DNA of 64,000 nt from Bradyrhizobium centrolobii (GTDB lineage: Bacteria; Pseudomonadota; Alphaproteobacteria; Rhizobiales; Xanthobacteraceae): NCBI RefSeq assembly GCF_001641635.1, contig NZ_LUUB01000114.1, positions 1 to 64,000 on the forward strand, given 5' to 3'. Shown here one piece after another: positions 62,241-64,000 of the stretch. The notes beneath the pieces are model-generated. The model saw only the letters and a list, made by a program, of their open reading frames with translations. It did no database searches and was not told where the DNA came from. Numbering within the stretch: position 1 is the first letter of the stretch; the number at the start of each line of letters is the position of its first letter. The position numbers and the translations under genes were made by a program.

Positions 62241-64000
62241 TCAGGTTGCTGGTGGAGTGATGGCATCGACAGGTGGCGCGCCGACCGGCTTGCCCGCGGC
62301 GGTGATGACGGTGGCAGGACCCTTGCCGCCTGTGCGCATTGAAGGTGACGACAGCGCCTGGCGCTTCTCCCGCTTCAGCCGCAACTGGATCATGTGCGGG
62401 CAGCGGTGGTCATCGAAATAGAGTTCCTGACAGTGCATGCAGTAGATGCACTCGTTGACGTTGATATGCCCTTCCGGATGGATTGCCTGGACCGGACACT
62501 CGTTGGCACAGCGCTGACAGGGCGAGCCGCATTCGGGCCAGCGCCGCAACCACTCGAACATGCGGATGCGGCCGGGGATCGCCAACGCCGCGCCGAGCGG
62601 ACACATGTAGCGGCAGAAGAACCGCTCGACGAAGAGTCCCACTGCAAGCAGGGCCAAGGCGTAGACGACGAACGGCCACTCGCGCGCGAATTTCAGGATG
62701 ATCGAGGTCTTGAACGGTTCGACTTCGGCGAGTTGCTCCGCGAACGCGGTAGAGTAGAGCGACATGCCGAACAGGCCGAGGAAGATGATGTACTTGATCG
62801 GCCAAAGCCGTTCGTGAAGCGCCCAGGGAACGCGGTACTGCGGGACCTTCAAAGCCTGCGCGACGTTGTTGAGAAGTTCCTGCAGTGCGCCGAACGGGCA
62901 GAGCCAGCCGCAGAACGGTCCGCGCCCCCAGAACAACAGCCCCGCCGCGATCGAGGCCCAGAGGACGAAGATCAGCGGCGCCGAGAGGAAATACTCCCAA
63001 CTGAACCCGGTCAGCAGCGAGTTCGTAAAGGTCAGGACGTTGACGACCGAAAGCTGCGCGTTCGCGTACCAGCCAAGCCAGACCAGAATGAAAAGCAGAT
63101 AGCCCCGGCGAACCCAAACGTACACGGCGGGACGGCGGACCAGGATGTTCTGAAAAAAGAAGATCAGGGTGAGCGCACCCAGCGCCGCCACGGTGAAGCC
63201 GATCTTGACGGTATTGCCGCGCCAAATCCGCGTCCACAGCGGCTCCTCGTCAGACGCGGCAGGCGGCGTACCGACTTCGCGCGTCTCGGCAGCCGCGGGT
63301 GCAGACGCGGGCGCCGCCTGTGCAGGCTGCGTCGGCGGCGCCTGGAACTTCAGATAGGTGTCGGGAAGCGTATAGCCGACATCGAAGGTAACCAGCGCCT
63401 TGTCCCGGGCGCCAACCACGCGCTGTACCAGGAGCTGCAGTACCCATGGTTCGGTCGGATCGAGCGCGAGCTCGGGCGGCACCGTGAACAGCGCGATTTC
63501 CGGGAAGTCGGGTGTGCCCTCGGCCGCAAGGCTGCCAAGCCGGGTGTGATCGCGGTCCCTGAAGCGGACGCTGTTGGTCTCCTGGATCAGTTCTATGCGG
63601 TCGAAGATCCCCCCGCGGACGTAGGCGGCGCCCTTGAACGAGTAGCGCCCGGATCCGGCGACGACCAGCGCCTGTTGACCCGGTTTCAGCCGTCCTGCGA
63701 GCCGATTGAAGCCTTCGTCCCCGAGCAGACTGCGACCGATCGTGGGGACGGCGACGTCGGCCACATACAGTTCGATGAACGTGTCGTCCGGATCGCCTTC
63801 CTCCGGATGCGCAACTGCGGCGGCGTTGCCTGTGTTTTCGAATGCCTTGTTGATGTCCGCAACCGAGAGGAATAGCCGCCGGACCGAACCGTCACCGACG
63901 AGACTTTGCCAGTCGCGAACCTCGTTTTTTCCGGGATCGATAGCTTTCGACGCTTGCGGCGTCGCGCTAGTGGCTGCATTGCCTTGGCCGCCGAGGCGAC
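62241..64000 (-). CDS. nosR: NosR polyferredoxin regulator, 5' end outside the window
   Basis: The frame is open from the right edge, so the start and most of the N-terminal FMN-binding domain lie beyond 64000; 586 codons are visible. The part around DDTFIELYVADVAVPTIGRS is the end of the periplasmic domain. Five to six membrane helices follow, with two Cys motifs (GPFCGWLCPFGALQ and CRYMCPLGAALAIP). The C-terminal [4Fe-4S] ferredoxin domain has CQRCANECPVQAI and CIYCMHCQELYFDDHRCP. NosR passes electrons from the quinone pool toward NosZ, and its FMN is attached by NosX. It is 23 bp before nosZ in the same direction. Confidence 0.95.
   Translation of the reverse strand, partial: RLGGQGNAATSATPQASKAIDPGKNEVRDWQSLVGDGSVRRLFLSVADINKAFENTGNAAAVAHPEEGDPDDTFIELYVADVAVPTIGRSLLGDEGFNRLAGRLKPGQQALVVAGSGRYSFKGAAYVRGGIFDRIELIQETNSVRFRDRDHTRLGSLAAEGTPDFPEIALFTVPPELALDPTEPWVLQLLVQRVVGARDKALVTFDVGYTLPDTYLKFQAPPTQPAQAAPASAPAAAETREVGTPPAASDEEPLWTRIWRGNTVKIGFTVAALGALTLIFFFQNILVRRPAVYVWVRRGYLLFILVWLGWYANAQLSVVNVLTFTNSLLTGFSWEYFLSAPLIFVLWASIAAGLLFWGRGPFCGWLCPFGALQELLNNVAQALKVPQYRVPWALHERLWPIKYIIFLGLFGMSLYSTAFAEQLAEVEPFKTSIILKFAREWPFVVYALALLAVGLFVERFFCRYMCPLGAALAIPGRIRMFEWLRRWPECGSPCQRCANECPVQAIHPEGHINVNECIYCMHCQELYFDDHRCPHMIQLRLKREKRQALSSPSMRTGGKGPATVITAAGKPVGAPPVDAITPPAT

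Noticed and set aside
60883..62421. Plus-strand ORF of 512 codons
   Set aside because: Antisense to nosZ and the nosR end; the composition is typical of a shadow frame.
62394..63875. Plus-strand ORF of 493 codons
   Set aside because: Antisense to nosR, Arg/Glu-rich without domains.

Overview
The window looks like an alphaproteobacterial genome of the Bradyrhizobium type. The signs are high GC, rhizobial type III effectors with tts boxes, many rhizobial insertion sequences, a complete nosRZDFYLX order, FixK/FNR-type boxes and several small proteins of families common in Bradyrhizobium. No database could be searched, so the genus is an inference.

1-17 kb is accessory, symbiosis-island-like DNA. 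An IS110 transposase and an IS5-type fragment lead into a nested mobile element. One IS66 element (2008-9840) is split twice: by a large-serine-recombinase cassette inside tnpC, and by a tyrosine-recombinase plus HUH-transposase unit inside tnpB. Next come two divergent type III effector genes, nopP-like (minus) and nopT (plus), each with its own tts box. They are followed by an intact IS3-family element, a truncated IS630 fused to a broken nuclease-like gene, and decayed small genes.

19-25 kb is a catabolic module. An IclR regulator is divergent from a tripartite tricarboxylate transporter (TctC, TctB, TctA) with a thiamine-pyrophosphate enzyme placed inside the operon. Two palindromic operator candidates lie in the shared promoter region. 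25-37 kb is sparse. It holds an operon of a Tat-exported F420/NADP-reductase-like protein, an ATP/ADP-translocase-like carrier and a Tat-exported aldo/keto reductase, then a Tat-exported formamidase-type enzyme and several small proteins. Two 3'-ends of tRNA genes (Ser-like at 25.56 kb, Met at 37.1 kb) look like integration scars. The second may be the right edge of the island.

40-55 kb looks like a low-oxygen and copper module. Five FNR/FixK-type boxes sit about 50-60 bp before start codons. The genes include a histidine-rich periplasmic peptide, a Met-rich LTXXQ/CpxP-like protein, a DUF3141 hydrolase, a CopA-type P-ATPase, a cupredoxin, a DUF2933 protein, an isoprenylcysteine-methyltransferase-like membrane protein, an archaeal-type S-adenosylmethionine synthetase, and an ABC permease plus HlyD pair that has lost its ATPase gene. 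55.6-64 kb (minus strand) is the nitrous oxide reductase cluster nosR-Z-D-F-Y-L-X, with nosR running off the right edge. Copper handling and N2O reduction (NosZ is a copper enzyme) fit together as parts of an anaerobic respiratory programme.
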